Positions 1 through 7,353 of a stretch of DNA of 13,319 bases are shown here, piece after piece. The position numbers and the translations under genes were made by a program. The DNA is from an uncultured Prevotella sp. Its GTDB lineage: Bacteria > Bacteroidota > Bacteroidia > Bacteroidales > Bacteroidaceae. The notes under the pieces were generated by a model, which made no database searches, was not told where the DNA came from, and saw nothing but the letters and a program-made list of their open reading frames with translations. The number at the start of each line of letters is the position of its first letter. Within the stretch, counting starts at the first letter, position 1. Location of the stretch: positions 1-13,319 of the forward strand of contig UQPD01000070.1 of assembly GCA_900542795.1 (NCBI GenBank), given 5' to 3'.

Positions 1-10
1 TATTACTTTG

Positions 11-33
11 TCGTCCAGCCTATTGCTGGACGA
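11..33. repeat. Hairpin repeat, copy 1 (CGTCCAGC family)
   Basis: A perfect 9-bp inverted repeat, TCGTCCAGC and GCTGGACGA, surrounds a 5-nt loop. It is preceded at 1-10 by TATTACTTTG, the same ten bases that precede the second copy 67 bp downstream. No T-run follows, so a simple intrinsic terminator is unlikely. It may be a short intergenic palindromic repeat, and the array could extend left of the window. Its function is unknown. Confidence 0.7.
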
Positions 34-78
34 CGATTTATATCAATATACTTTGCTTTTTAATATATATTACTTTGC

Positions 79-98
79 CGTCCAGCCTAGGCTGGACG
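79..98. repeat. Hairpin repeat, copy 2 (perfect 20-bp palindrome)
   Basis: CGTCCAGCC-TA-GGCTGGACG is a perfect 20-bp palindrome. It shares the TATTACTTTG leader (68-77) and the CGTCCAGCCTA core with copy 1 at 11-33, but the central bases TT of copy 1 are GG here. GAAAGGAG follows rather than a T-run. Its role is unknown. It could be a protein-binding site or a REP-like element. Confidence 0.7.
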
Positions 99-114
99 AA
101 AGGAGCAAATAATA

Positions 115-203
115 TAATGAAGTAGTCTAAACTTTTCTGAGATGATTAGATTTAAACTTTTATCTCTATTTTGAACATCATAAAAGTTTAGACGACTTGA
201 TTA
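115..203. repeat. Imperfect palindrome of about 89 bp, MITE-like
   Basis: The arms 115-140 and 178-203 are inverted repeats matching at 23 of 26 positions (core AGTCTAAACTTTT with AAAAGTTTAGAC). The AT-rich centre holds a weaker third copy of the core near 148-162. The right-arm sequence 168-198 recurs at 13267-13297 in the opposite orientation. Terminal inverted repeats, small size and lack of coding capacity fit a miniature transposable element or a dispersed intergenic repeat. No target-site duplication is obvious beyond the extended TAAT at the arm ends. Confidence 0.65.
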
Positions 204-436
204 CAAATAGAGGTTTCAAATTGTTACATACCCTTATTGATAATACCCCTCCAACCTTTTGGTTGTTACAATGGCGCGAGAAACATTGATTTTTTCTTAC
301 CCAAATAATCAAACTTTGTGCTTTACAGGTTATTCATTATCTCTTAACTTTGTATTCTTTTCTTTGCAAATGAATTGTTTATATCAATAAAAATTCCGAA
401 ATTAGCAGCGAAATTAGATAAAACACCAATTACTGT
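204..436. other. Non-coding leader upstream of the lipoprotein gene
   Basis: This completes the 436-bp gene-free stretch at the left end. I see no convincing ORF. It contains a small hairpin (CAACC-TTTT-GGTTG, 252-265) and the promoter candidate described at 322-352. After that, about 84 nt of AT-rich sequence leads to the ATG at 437. No riboswitch or tRNA is recognisable. Confidence 0.5.
322..352 (+). promoter_or_regulatory. Bacteroidetes-type promoter candidate for the lipoprotein gene
   Basis: TAACTTTG at 345-352 matches the Bacteroidetes -7 consensus TAnnTTTG exactly. TTTA at 322-325 lies 19 nt upstream, one base from the -33 consensus TTTG. A perfect TTTG is also present at 315-318 but with 26-nt spacing. 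The predicted 5' untranslated region would be about 75-80 nt. The match is to a short consensus only. Confidence 0.55.
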
Positions 437-1681
437 ATGAAATTACATTACCTCTTACTCCCCGCAGCACTTCTTTTTGCAGCTTGCGGAAACGAAGAAC
501 TCGAAGGCGTACAGCCTAACCTCCCCATCACAACCCCTTCAACCCTCCTTGCAACAGCCACACCTATATTCCCTGAGGCTGACAACTCGGTACAACTCAG
601 TGCTAACGAAGCTGAAGGCGTGATGCAACTGCTCAAAAGTATCGACCCTAAGAAGGCTCTTAACTTGAACGAGCAGGATATTACTGATGCTGAATACAAG
701 GAAATTAAAAGATACGTTACTAAGAACCTGAAGGCTGAGAACGACTACCAAACTTATAAGAACATCTACAACTGGTTGATTAAGAACATTAAGTATCCTT
801 GGGGTGCTAATGATGTTCCTTACCTCAGACCATACGACATCTTTAAGCATAAATGCTGTGTATGCCAAGGCTATGCTAACTTGCTTAAGACGATGTGCCA
901 TACGCAGGGCATCCCTTGTGCATGTGTTAATGGCGACTTAGTACCGCTGGGCGCACATGCTTGGAACTATGTATACGTGGATGGTGATTGGTATGTAAGC
1001 GATGCAACCAATGGACACGACTACAAGGCAGCAGACTTAAGCAGCTACGAAAGTACGCTTATTCCCCAACGTATGGATTTTGTTGTTTTTGAAGACGATA
1101 AGTGTGAGTATACTTACGAAAACCGACTTCTCAATGTTAAGAGTGTTAAGCCAACTACAAGCACGTCGTTTACCGTGCCTTATAGTGTAAATGGTCTGCG
1201 CGTAATGTCGTTTATTCCCAGCGAAGAGTTGCCCAAGAGCATTACACAACTTAATATAGGTAGTAACATCGAGTCGTTTGGTGAGTATGATCCCACCTCA
1301 AGTTTGAGCAGAGCGCTCGCTAACGTCGAGGAAATAAACGTTGATCCTAAAAACTACGGTTTTGAATCGTATAAGGGTGTGGTGTATAGCATTTACGACA
1401 AGAACAGACCTTACCTCATTCCCGCAGGTATTCGTAGTCTTACACTCAGACCGCTTGAGAGATTGGATAAGAACATGGTAGCTCATCTTTATAATCTCGA
1501 AGAATTGGTTATCGGAGAAGGCACTAAGTATATTGATGACTTCGCTGTGGAACGTTGCCCCAATTTGAAGCGTATCTACGTTCCTGAAACGGTTATCTCT
1601 ATCTCAGAAAATGCTTTTTCCGAATGTGGTAATTTTGAAATTATCAAAGTTCCAACAAGTATTCACGAGGTTACCATGTAA
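437..1681 (+). CDS. Transglutaminase-like lipoprotein with BspA-type leucine-rich repeats
   Basis: This is a 414-residue predicted lipoprotein. A short signal peptide ends in a lipobox-like FAAC with the lipidated cysteine at C17. Acidic residues at E20, E21 and E23 resemble the Bacteroidetes surface-export signal, so cell-surface display is possible (inference). Residues about 100-195 form a transglutaminase-like, papain-fold domain. The expected triad is visible as C143 in CVCQGYA, H174 in GAHAWN and D189 in SDATNG, so the domain may be catalytically active as a peptidase or acyltransferase. Residues about 240-410 resemble LRR_5/BspA repeats, for example LEELVIGEGTKYIDDFAVERC (353-373), which usually bind proteins or the host matrix. 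The start is the only good ATG before the signal sequence. The gene has its own promoter and terminator, so it is probably monocistronic. The substrate is unknown. Confidence 0.85.
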   Translation: MKLHYLLLPAALLFAACGNEELEGVQPNLPITTPSTLLATATPIFPEADNSVQLSANEAEGVMQLLKSIDPKKALNLNEQDITDAEYKEIKRYVTKNLKAENDYQTYKNIYNWLIKNIKYPWGANDVPYLRPYDIFKHKCCVCQGYANLLKTMCHTQGIPCACVNGDLVPLGAHAWNYVYVDGDWYVSDATNGHDYKAADLSSYESTLIPQRMDFVVFEDDKCEYTYENRLLNVKSVKPTTSTSFTVPYSVNGLRVMSFIPSEELPKSITQLNIGSNIESFGEYDPTSSLSRALANVEEINVDPKNYGFESYKGVVYSIYDKNRPYLIPAGIRSLTLRPLERLDKNMVAHLYNLEELVIGEGTKYIDDFAVERCPNLKRIYVPETVISISENAFSECGNFEIIKVPTSIHEVTM

Positions 1682-1696
1682 TTCAAGAAGTAGCAT

Positions 1697-1742
1697 AAAA
1701 AATGTCTATGAAGCAGTGCTAAATGTTTCATAGACATTTTTT
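1697..1742 (+). terminator. Strong intrinsic terminator after the lipoprotein gene
   Basis: A perfect 16-bp stem (1697-1712 with 1727-1742) encloses a 14-nt loop. The left arm starts with six A and the right arm ends in six T followed by TTG. It begins 15 nt after the stop codon. The A-run/T-run symmetry means it could also work on the minus strand. Confidence 0.85.
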
Positions 1743-1848
1743 GTTGTAGATTTCTTTAGAGGTTCAAGTTTCTTTATGGGGGAATGTTAGTGCAAGGCGA
1801 GTTAGGCTTCGGCTCGGCAATAAAAATAAAAATCCCTTGGCTTTTTAT

Positions 1849-1879
1849 TTTGCATTGTGCTCGCCTTGCACTAACTTTG
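1849..1879 (+). promoter_or_regulatory. Bacteroidetes promoter in repeat unit 1
   Basis: TTTG at 1849-1852, a 19-nt spacer, then TAACTTTG at 1872-1879 is an exact match to the Bacteroidetes -33/-7 arrangement. It is the upstream of two identically spaced copies. Part of the -33 element lies in the right arm of the unit's inner hairpin. A transcript from it would run through unit 2. Confidence 0.6.
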
Positions 1880-1934
1880 CTTCGCGAAGTTAGGCTTCGG
1901 CTCGGCAATGCAAAAGAAAAAACTCGTTTTTTTC

Positions 1935-1965
1935 TTTGCACTGCACTCGCCTTGCACTAACTTTG
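1935..1965 (+). promoter_or_regulatory. Bacteroidetes promoter in repeat unit 2, probable sbcDC promoter
   Basis: TTTG at 1935-1938 and TAACTTTG at 1958-1965 have 19-nt spacing, an exact consensus match. It lies about 37 nt before the sbcD ATG, giving a short leader of about 25-30 nt. No Shine-Dalgarno sequence is seen before that ATG, as is usual in Bacteroidetes. Confidence 0.7.
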
Positions 1966-2002
1966 CTTCGTGAAAATAAACTAAGCGCACACAAATACGA
2001 AA

Positions 2003-3241
2003 ATGAAGATACTGCATACTGCCGACTGGCACTTGGGCAACACCTTTCATGGTCATAACCGTTTGCTTGAGCACCGCCATTTTTTGGCATGGTTGCTCAA
2101 CGTGCTTAAAGAGCGCCAGCCCGACGCCATGATTATTTCGGGCGATGTTTTTGACTCTGCCAACCCTTCGGCTGCCGCAGAAGAATTGCTTTATGACTTT
2201 TTATTACGCGCTACACTTGCTGTGCCTGGACTACAGGTGGTTATCACTGCAGGTAACCATGATTCGGCAGGACGACTTGAAGCACCTGCTGCATTGCTGA
2301 AAACACACAATGTGTATGTGCGTGGCACCGTACATTATTTACCTAACGGTGAACCAGACTTTAACTACTATCTCTTGCCTTTGGCAGACCGACAAACAGG
2401 ACAAGCAGCTTGCACTTGTGTGGCACTGCCTTATTTGCGTAGTGGAGACTACCCTGCAGGCATGTCGCCCGAACAAGGCTTGAACTTCTTTTTTACGCAA
2501 CTGCAACAAAAGGTGCGCAAATCGTCTTTTAAAAAATTACCTGTTATTGTAGCTGCACATTTTTATGCTGCTGGAGCCGACATCTGTCAGGACGAACACT
2601 CTGAACGGCTTGTGGTGGGGGGACAAGATTGTGTGGATGTTAACGTTGTGGGTAATAACGTGAGTTACACAGCCTTGGGGCATATTCACAAAGCACAGCA
2701 GGTGAAGGATGGTCATTGTGCATGGTATGCAGGAAGCGCATTGCCCATGTCGTTTACCGAAAGAAACTACCAACATGGTGTTAACTGGGTGGACATGGAT
2801 GCTACGGGAGAAGTTGAGGTGGAACAAATATCTTATAACCCCCTACGTCATCTCATCACGATTCCAGCCCATGGCAAAGCTGCAAGTGTGAAGCAGGCAT
2901 TCGATGAAATAGCACAACTCCCGAAACGCAAAAAGGATGATAATGGCGATACTTGGCCTTATCTTGAAATAAGCATTGAAGAAAAGCAGCCCGAACCCAC
3001 ATTGATGCACGATGTGATGCAAGCTTTGGAAGATCGTGCCGTACACTTTTGTCGCATTACACGTGTGCGTCCACAATCGGAGAAAGCCGATGCTGAACTT
3101 TCAGTTATTGCTGCCGATAGTTTGGCAAATACCACACCGCTTGAATTGGCACAACGCGTGTTTCAAGCTCGCTTTAATGCGCCAATGCCTGCCGAATTGA
3201 TAGAACGCTTCAACAAAGCCAACCAAAAGCCAACCCATTGA
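2003..3241 (+). CDS. sbcD: Exonuclease SbcCD subunit D (Mre11-type nuclease)
   Basis: This is the nuclease subunit of the SbcCD complex. With SbcC it forms a metal-dependent, ATP-driven exo/endonuclease that cuts hairpin, cruciform and protein-blocked double-strand ends. The 412-residue product has the calcineurin-like phosphoesterase motifs in order: DWHLG (D8, H10), GDVFD (D48), GNHDS (N85, H86, D87), AAHFY (H186) and GHIH (H227, H229). These are the two-metal ligands and catalytic histidines of the Mre11 family. The C-terminal third (about 280-400) corresponds to the capping/SbcC-binding region. Length is typical. The start is supported because the phosphoesterase fold begins at residue 2. 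sbcC follows 13 nt after the stop, so the two are almost certainly cotranscribed from the repeat-borne promoter upstream. Confidence 0.96.
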   Translation: MKILHTADWHLGNTFHGHNRLLEHRHFLAWLLNVLKERQPDAMIISGDVFDSANPSAAAEELLYDFLLRATLAVPGLQVVITAGNHDSAGRLEAPAALLKTHNVYVRGTVHYLPNGEPDFNYYLLPLADRQTGQAACTCVALPYLRSGDYPAGMSPEQGLNFFFTQLQQKVRKSSFKKLPVIVAAHFYAAGADICQDEHSERLVVGGQDCVDVNVVGNNVSYTALGHIHKAQQVKDGHCAWYAGSALPMSFTERNYQHGVNWVDMDATGEVEVEQISYNPLRHLITIPAHGKAASVKQAFDEIAQLPKRKKDDNGDTWPYLEISIEEKQPEPTLMHDVMQALEDRAVHFCRITRVRPQSEKADAELSVIAADSLANTTPLELAQRVFQARFNAPMPAELIERFNKANQKPTH

Positions 3242-3254
3242 AAATTCATAAAAG

Positions 3255-6200
3255 GTGAAGATAGAAAAAATTACCCTTTGCAATCTTACATCGATTGAGG
3301 GGGAACAAACCATAGACTTTACAGAGGAACCCTTGCGTTCAGCCGGACTCTTTGCCATTACGGGCGATATGGGGTCGGGCAAGTCTACCATTCTCGATGC
3401 TATCTGCTTGGCTCTCTACAACAAAGCACCGCGCTTTGAAAACATTGAGACCATTAAGAGCGAAGAGATGAAGCTTGTTGAAGATAAAGCACAACAGGTG
3501 CAACCTAAAAATACTGCAAGCATTCTGCGTCGTGGACAAAAGCAAGGTTATGTTTGCGTGACTTTTAGCACCAACAATGGCGAACGCTATGAGGCCACTT
3601 GGACTACTCGCATCACAAAGACGGGAAACTACAAGACACCCGAACGCACGCTGCAACAACTCGCTCCTCATAAAGAGGTGGTTGACAAAGGCGAGGTGCA
3701 ACAGCGCATCGAGCAAGCCATAGGTTTGACCTACGACCAGTTTACGCGTACCGTTATTTTAGCACAAAACTCGTTTGCGAACTTTCTTCGTGCAAAGGCG
3801 GATGACAAAGCTGCTTTGCTTGAAAAACTCACGGGTACGGAGGTTTATAGCAATGTGAGTCAACGCATCTTTCGTCTTTCGCAAGAGGCTGATGCTCGTG
3901 TACATTCTATTGAAGACGAAATGAAGGGCTTGCTCCACACACGACTCGATGAGCATTTGCTTGCCGAGCAACAGGAGCGTGCTCATTTGCTTGAAGCATC
4001 TAGTAAAAATGCTGTGCAAAATGTTAAACGCATGGAACAGCAAATTGACTGGATAGACCGTTTTGCACAACAAGCCCGACAAGTGCAGCAGTGTGAAGCG
4101 CAATTCTCGCAGACTACCAAAGCATGTATGGAGGCACGTGCCGATGAGATGAAACTCGATCGCTACGACGCTGTGCTTGATATGCAACCGCTTTACCAGG
4201 AAATAAAAATGCGTCGTGCTGACGTAGACAAAATAAAAAGCAGCGAAGCTGAAAATGCAACGCAACTTGAAGAAACTCGCAAGGCACTCGATAAACAAAG
4301 TACGGCTCTTGATGTGGCACATGAGCGCACCTCGGATGCTGAACGTCAGCTTGAAGTGCGTCGGCCTGCTATTGACCGTGGTCACACCTTAAGTGGTGAG
4401 ATTAAAATGGCTAACGATCAGCTCAAGCGTCTTGAGGAACAATTGGTATTGGCTACACAGTCGTACGAAAAACGCCAAAGTGCTTTGGTGTCAAAGCAAG
4501 AAGCATTGCATAAGTTGGCTGAAGGCATCAAGCAAAAGCAGCTTCACAAACAGTCGCTTGAGGTGCATCAACTCATGTTTCAAAAGTTCGACTTAATAAA
4601 GGATAAACTTTCAAACCTTTATAACGAGACAAGGCACAACGTGGAGTGTCACACTAAAGCTGCTCATTTGCAAAAGCGACAATTAGAATTGCGCGAGCAA
4701 GGAGAACGTGCCGAGGAAGAACAACACAACAATCAAGCACGCCTCAACGCTTTAAAGAGTGAACTGCTTATTCACCAGCAAGCTAACCATGGTCATGACA
4801 GTGTAAAGTTGCAACAAACGGCTGCTAACAATCGCAGCCGCTTAGTTTCGCTTTCGCGTGCAGCCGTTTTGTGGCAACACATTTCTGATGGTTATGCTCG
4901 TATTGCTGAGAAAACGGCTACGCAGCGTCGCGAAACTACCGAGCTGGCACAAAAGCAGCAAGAAGCTAACAAGATGGAAATAGCCTTGCATGCAAGTGAG
5001 GAAGCCTTTGCTCGCATTTCAGCTACTTACACTTTGAGCCAATCAAAGGATATTGTGCAACTGCGTAAACAACTGAAAGAGGGCATTGCTTGTCCCGTAT
5101 GCGGTGCTACACACCATCCTTATCACACAGAAACCGAACGTGAGTTGGGCAATCTGCTTAGTAGCATGAGCAAGGAGTTTAACAACTTGAAGGAAGATGT
5201 GCTACTTAAACGTTCGCAACTCTCAGACTTGCGTGAAGAAATGGCTGCAGACTCGGCACGAATTGCTGCCGACGAGGTAGCTCTTAATGAGTTTAAAGAA
5301 CGTCAAGCTGCTGATGTGGACGAATGGAAGGCTTTTGCCAATCTCGACCCTTCGTTTGCCGACTGTTCTGCTACTGTTAATCGTGAAGCACGTCGCATGA
5401 TGATTCAGCTTCTGATTGATAACACCACACGTTCTGCCGACGAAGCTGAACAAGAACTTAGCACCTACAACGAGCACCAGTTTCACATCAACCGTTTGAA
5501 TACAGAAATTGATGAACTCAACGGATTGATGGCAAACAATCGCACTTACCTTGACAAATTGCGTACGGAGGCAAACGTGGCTGCTACTACAGCTGAGGAG
5601 TTGCAACATGTCATTGTGTTGTCAGACCGTGCATGTTCTGAACTCTACACCGATCTCGATGAGATGATTACCCTTTCAGGTTGGTTTACGGAGTGGAAAA
5701 ATAATGCAGATGGTTTGCGCATTCGCCTTACCAATTTGCATCATGATTGGCAACAAACTTGTGCAGCACTCGATGAGGCTGAGCGTACGGATGCCATATT
5801 GCGCGAAGAAATTAAGGGTGCTGAAACCAATATAGCCGAAGAACAACGCCACGTGGTGCAATGTCGTGACAGTCGTGATGCTACTCGCGAGGAATTGACA
5901 CGTAAGCAAGAGGATTTGCGTCGCATTATGGGGGAAAATACTCCGCAAAAGGAGGCTGAGATGTTGCAAACTGCTATTAGTAATGCACGCGAGGTTGAGA
6001 ATGCCACACGCCGTCAGTTTGAGGAAATTCAAGGTCAATTGCATTTACTTGAGGGTAAACGCAACAATTTGTTGAAAAATCGATTGGAGAGTCAACAACA
6101 ACAGCAAAAAAAACAACAGGAACTCGACTTGCTTATTCTACGCTTTAATGGTACGCATTCGCCTGTACAGTTTACGGAACTCGACCAAATATTCACTGCC

Positions 6201-7154
6201 CAAACGGATTGGAAAGCTATGCGTAATCGCATTGACCAACTTAAAGAACAACGTGTGTTGGCACAGAATAACCTTGAGATGGCACAGAAGGCTTTGCAAA
6301 CTTTGCAGGCTGAGGCCGTTCGTCCTTCGCTTTCTGTAAAAAATATAGGTGTGCCTAATGGTAATATAGATGAGAACATGGCTTCAACGAATAATGCTGC
6401 TGTTCAACAGAGTGCACCTACCGCAAGTGTTGCTACGTCTCCAACAGCACAACCTACCATTGTGGCTGACCTAGAGGCTTACTTGGCTTTGCGCCAAACA
6501 CTCAGTGGGGAACTTGAAAAGCAACAACATCAAAGCAAAGAACTTGCCGAAGAACTGACCAATGTTAAGCTCAAGTTGCAAGCTCACCAACAGAGTGTGG
6601 CATCTGCCGACCGTATGCAGCAAACGTTGGATGCAGCTCTTGAAGATGCACGTGAGTGGAACCGACTGAATACGCTGTTTGGTGCTGCCGATGGCAAAAA
6701 GTTCCGTACCTTGGCACAAAGCTACACCTTTAGTTATCTTGTGGCGCATGCCAATCGTCATCTTTGTCAGCTCTCGCCACGCTATGAGTTGCATAACATT
6801 GAGGGAACATTGGCTCTCGAAATTATTGACCACGATATGTTCGATGAGCACCGATATGTTACTTCACTCTCGGGAGGCGAAACTTTTGTCGTATCGCTTG
6901 CCTTGGCACTTGGCTTAGCTTCTATGTCGAGCAATCAACTTGTTATTGGTTCGCTCTTTATAGATGAAGGTTTTGGAAATCTCGACAGAGATTCGCTCGA
7001 CCTCGTGATGCTTGCACTCTCGAACCTTGAAAATGCGCAAGGTCGTAAAGTTGGTGTTATTAGCCACACAGAACAAATACGTTCGCAAATTTCACCACAA
7101 ATTAAAATTCGCAAGCGTCCTGGTGGTAGTAGTTCTGTTATCGAGGTGATTTGA
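3255..7154 (+). CDS. sbcC: Exonuclease SbcCD subunit C (Rad50-type SMC ATPase)
   Basis: This is the ATPase subunit of SbcCD. The 1299-residue chain shows an N-terminal head with Walker A GDMGSGKST (G37-T45, K43) and Q-loop region, then a long coiled coil. A zinc hook CPVC follows (C613, C616), which pairs two SbcC molecules, then a returning coiled coil and the C-terminal head. That head has the signature LSGGE (1205-1209), Walker B FIDEGFG (D1237, E1238) and a switch histidine in ISHTEQ. Translation begins at GTG 3255, since the conserved KIEKITLCNLTSI opening starts there and the next in-frame Met lies inside Walker A. It is longer than E. coli SbcC (1048 residues). Residues about 1023-1072 form a Ser/Thr/Ala/Pro/Asn-rich linker interrupting the second coiled-coil arm. 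Confidence 0.96.
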   Translation: MKIEKITLCNLTSIEGEQTIDFTEEPLRSAGLFAITGDMGSGKSTILDAICLALYNKAPRFENIETIKSEEMKLVEDKAQQVQPKNTASILRRGQKQGYVCVTFSTNNGERYEATWTTRITKTGNYKTPERTLQQLAPHKEVVDKGEVQQRIEQAIGLTYDQFTRTVILAQNSFANFLRAKADDKAALLEKLTGTEVYSNVSQRIFRLSQEADARVHSIEDEMKGLLHTRLDEHLLAEQQERAHLLEASSKNAVQNVKRMEQQIDWIDRFAQQARQVQQCEAQFSQTTKACMEARADEMKLDRYDAVLDMQPLYQEIKMRRADVDKIKSSEAENATQLEETRKALDKQSTALDVAHERTSDAERQLEVRRPAIDRGHTLSGEIKMANDQLKRLEEQLVLATQSYEKRQSALVSKQEALHKLAEGIKQKQLHKQSLEVHQLMFQKFDLIKDKLSNLYNETRHNVECHTKAAHLQKRQLELREQGERAEEEQHNNQARLNALKSELLIHQQANHGHDSVKLQQTAANNRSRLVSLSRAAVLWQHISDGYARIAEKTATQRRETTELAQKQQEANKMEIALHASEEAFARISATYTLSQSKDIVQLRKQLKEGIACPVCGATHHPYHTETERELGNLLSSMSKEFNNLKEDVLLKRSQLSDLREEMAADSARIAADEVALNEFKERQAADVDEWKAFANLDPSFADCSATVNREARRMMIQLLIDNTTRSADEAEQELSTYNEHQFHINRLNTEIDELNGLMANNRTYLDKLRTEANVAATTAEELQHVIVLSDRACSELYTDLDEMITLSGWFTEWKNNADGLRIRLTNLHHDWQQTCAALDEAERTDAILREEIKGAETNIAEEQRHVVQCRDSRDATREELTRKQEDLRRIMGENTPQKEAEMLQTAISNAREVENATRRQFEEIQGQLHLLEGKRNNLLKNRLESQQQQQKKQQELDLLILRFNGTHSPVQFTELDQIFTAQTDWKAMRNRIDQLKEQRVLAQNNLEMAQKALQTLQAEAVRPSLSVKNIGVPNGNIDENMASTNNAAVQQSAPTASVATSPTAQPTIVADLEAYLALRQTLSGELEKQQHQSKELAEELTNVKLKLQAHQQSVASADRMQQTLDAALEDAREWNRLNTLFGAADGKKFRTLAQSYTFSYLVAHANRHLCQLSPRYELHNIEGTLALEIIDHDMFDEHRYVTSLSGGETFVVSLALALGLASMSSNQLVIGSLFIDEGFGNLDRDSLDLVMLALSNLENAQGRKVGVISHTEQIRSQISPQIKIRKRPGGSSSVIEVI

Positions 7155-7183
7155 TTTTTCAAGAAGAAGTCTTTTTTAGGGAA

Positions 7184-7320
7184 GTTATTTTTAAGGGGAG
7201 TTATTTTTAAGGGGAGTTAGAAGAAGGTATTTGCAAGAAGTTAGAGGAATGAATGTTTTGCTACCTGATTCTTCTAACTCCCTTTTTAAATAACTACCTC
7301 TAACTCCCTTTTTTAAATAG
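7184..7320. repeat. Nested direct and inverted repeats between sbcC and the glycosyltransferase
   Basis: A 16-bp unit, GTTATTTTTAAGGGGA, is tandemly repeated at 7184-7199 and 7200-7215. Downstream, two near-identical segments beginning CTAACTCCCTTTTT lie at about 7274 and 7300. The arms 7200-7225 and 7269-7294 form a near-perfect 26-bp inverted repeat. A second pair, GTTAGAGG (7240-7247) and CCTCTAAC (7297-7304), can also form. The structure starts 30 nt after the sbcC stop and could terminate its transcript, though the T-runs are inside the arms. It is repetitive non-coding DNA of unknown origin. Confidence 0.65.
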
Positions 7321-7353
7321 CATCTCAAAAAATAATCCTTAAATCCCATTCCC

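Larger units (their letters stand above)
1786..1975. repeat. Tandem 88-bp hairpin repeat carrying promoters
   Basis: Two direct units start at 1802 and 1890, each beginning TTAGGCTTCGGCTCGGCAAT and ending CTCGCCTTGCACTAAC-TTTGCTTCG. An inverted copy of the 16-base end segment lies at 1786-1801. It can pair with 1860-1875, or alternatively with 1946-1961. Each unit has an inner A/T stem: 1823-1832 with 1842-1851 in unit 1, and 1913-1922 with 1928-1937 in unit 2. The stem sequences differ but stay complementary. Each unit also holds a TTTG-N19-TAACTTTG promoter. This looks like a mobile or amplifying intergenic repeat used as the sbcD promoter region. Confidence 0.75.

Noticed and set aside
1..98. 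Possible CRISPR array from two regularly spaced palindromic repeats
   Set aside because: Only two copies are visible, the second differs within the loop, the spacer is AT-rich and single, and no cas gene is present.
539..901. Minus-strand open frame of 120 residues inside the lipoprotein gene
   Set aside because: It is antisense to the transglutaminase-like domain and its product has no recognisable family features.
3759..4385. Minus-strand open frame of 208 residues inside sbcC
   Set aside because: It lies antisense to a well-supported SbcC coiled-coil region, its translation shows no domain or motif, and long antisense frames are common opposite Gln/Glu/Leu-rich coding sequence.
2003..7154. 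sbcD-sbcC as a novel anti-phage system
   Set aside because: Both genes have all standard SbcCD motifs and sit among housekeeping and surface-glycan genes, with no toxin, nuclease accessory or other defence gene beside them.
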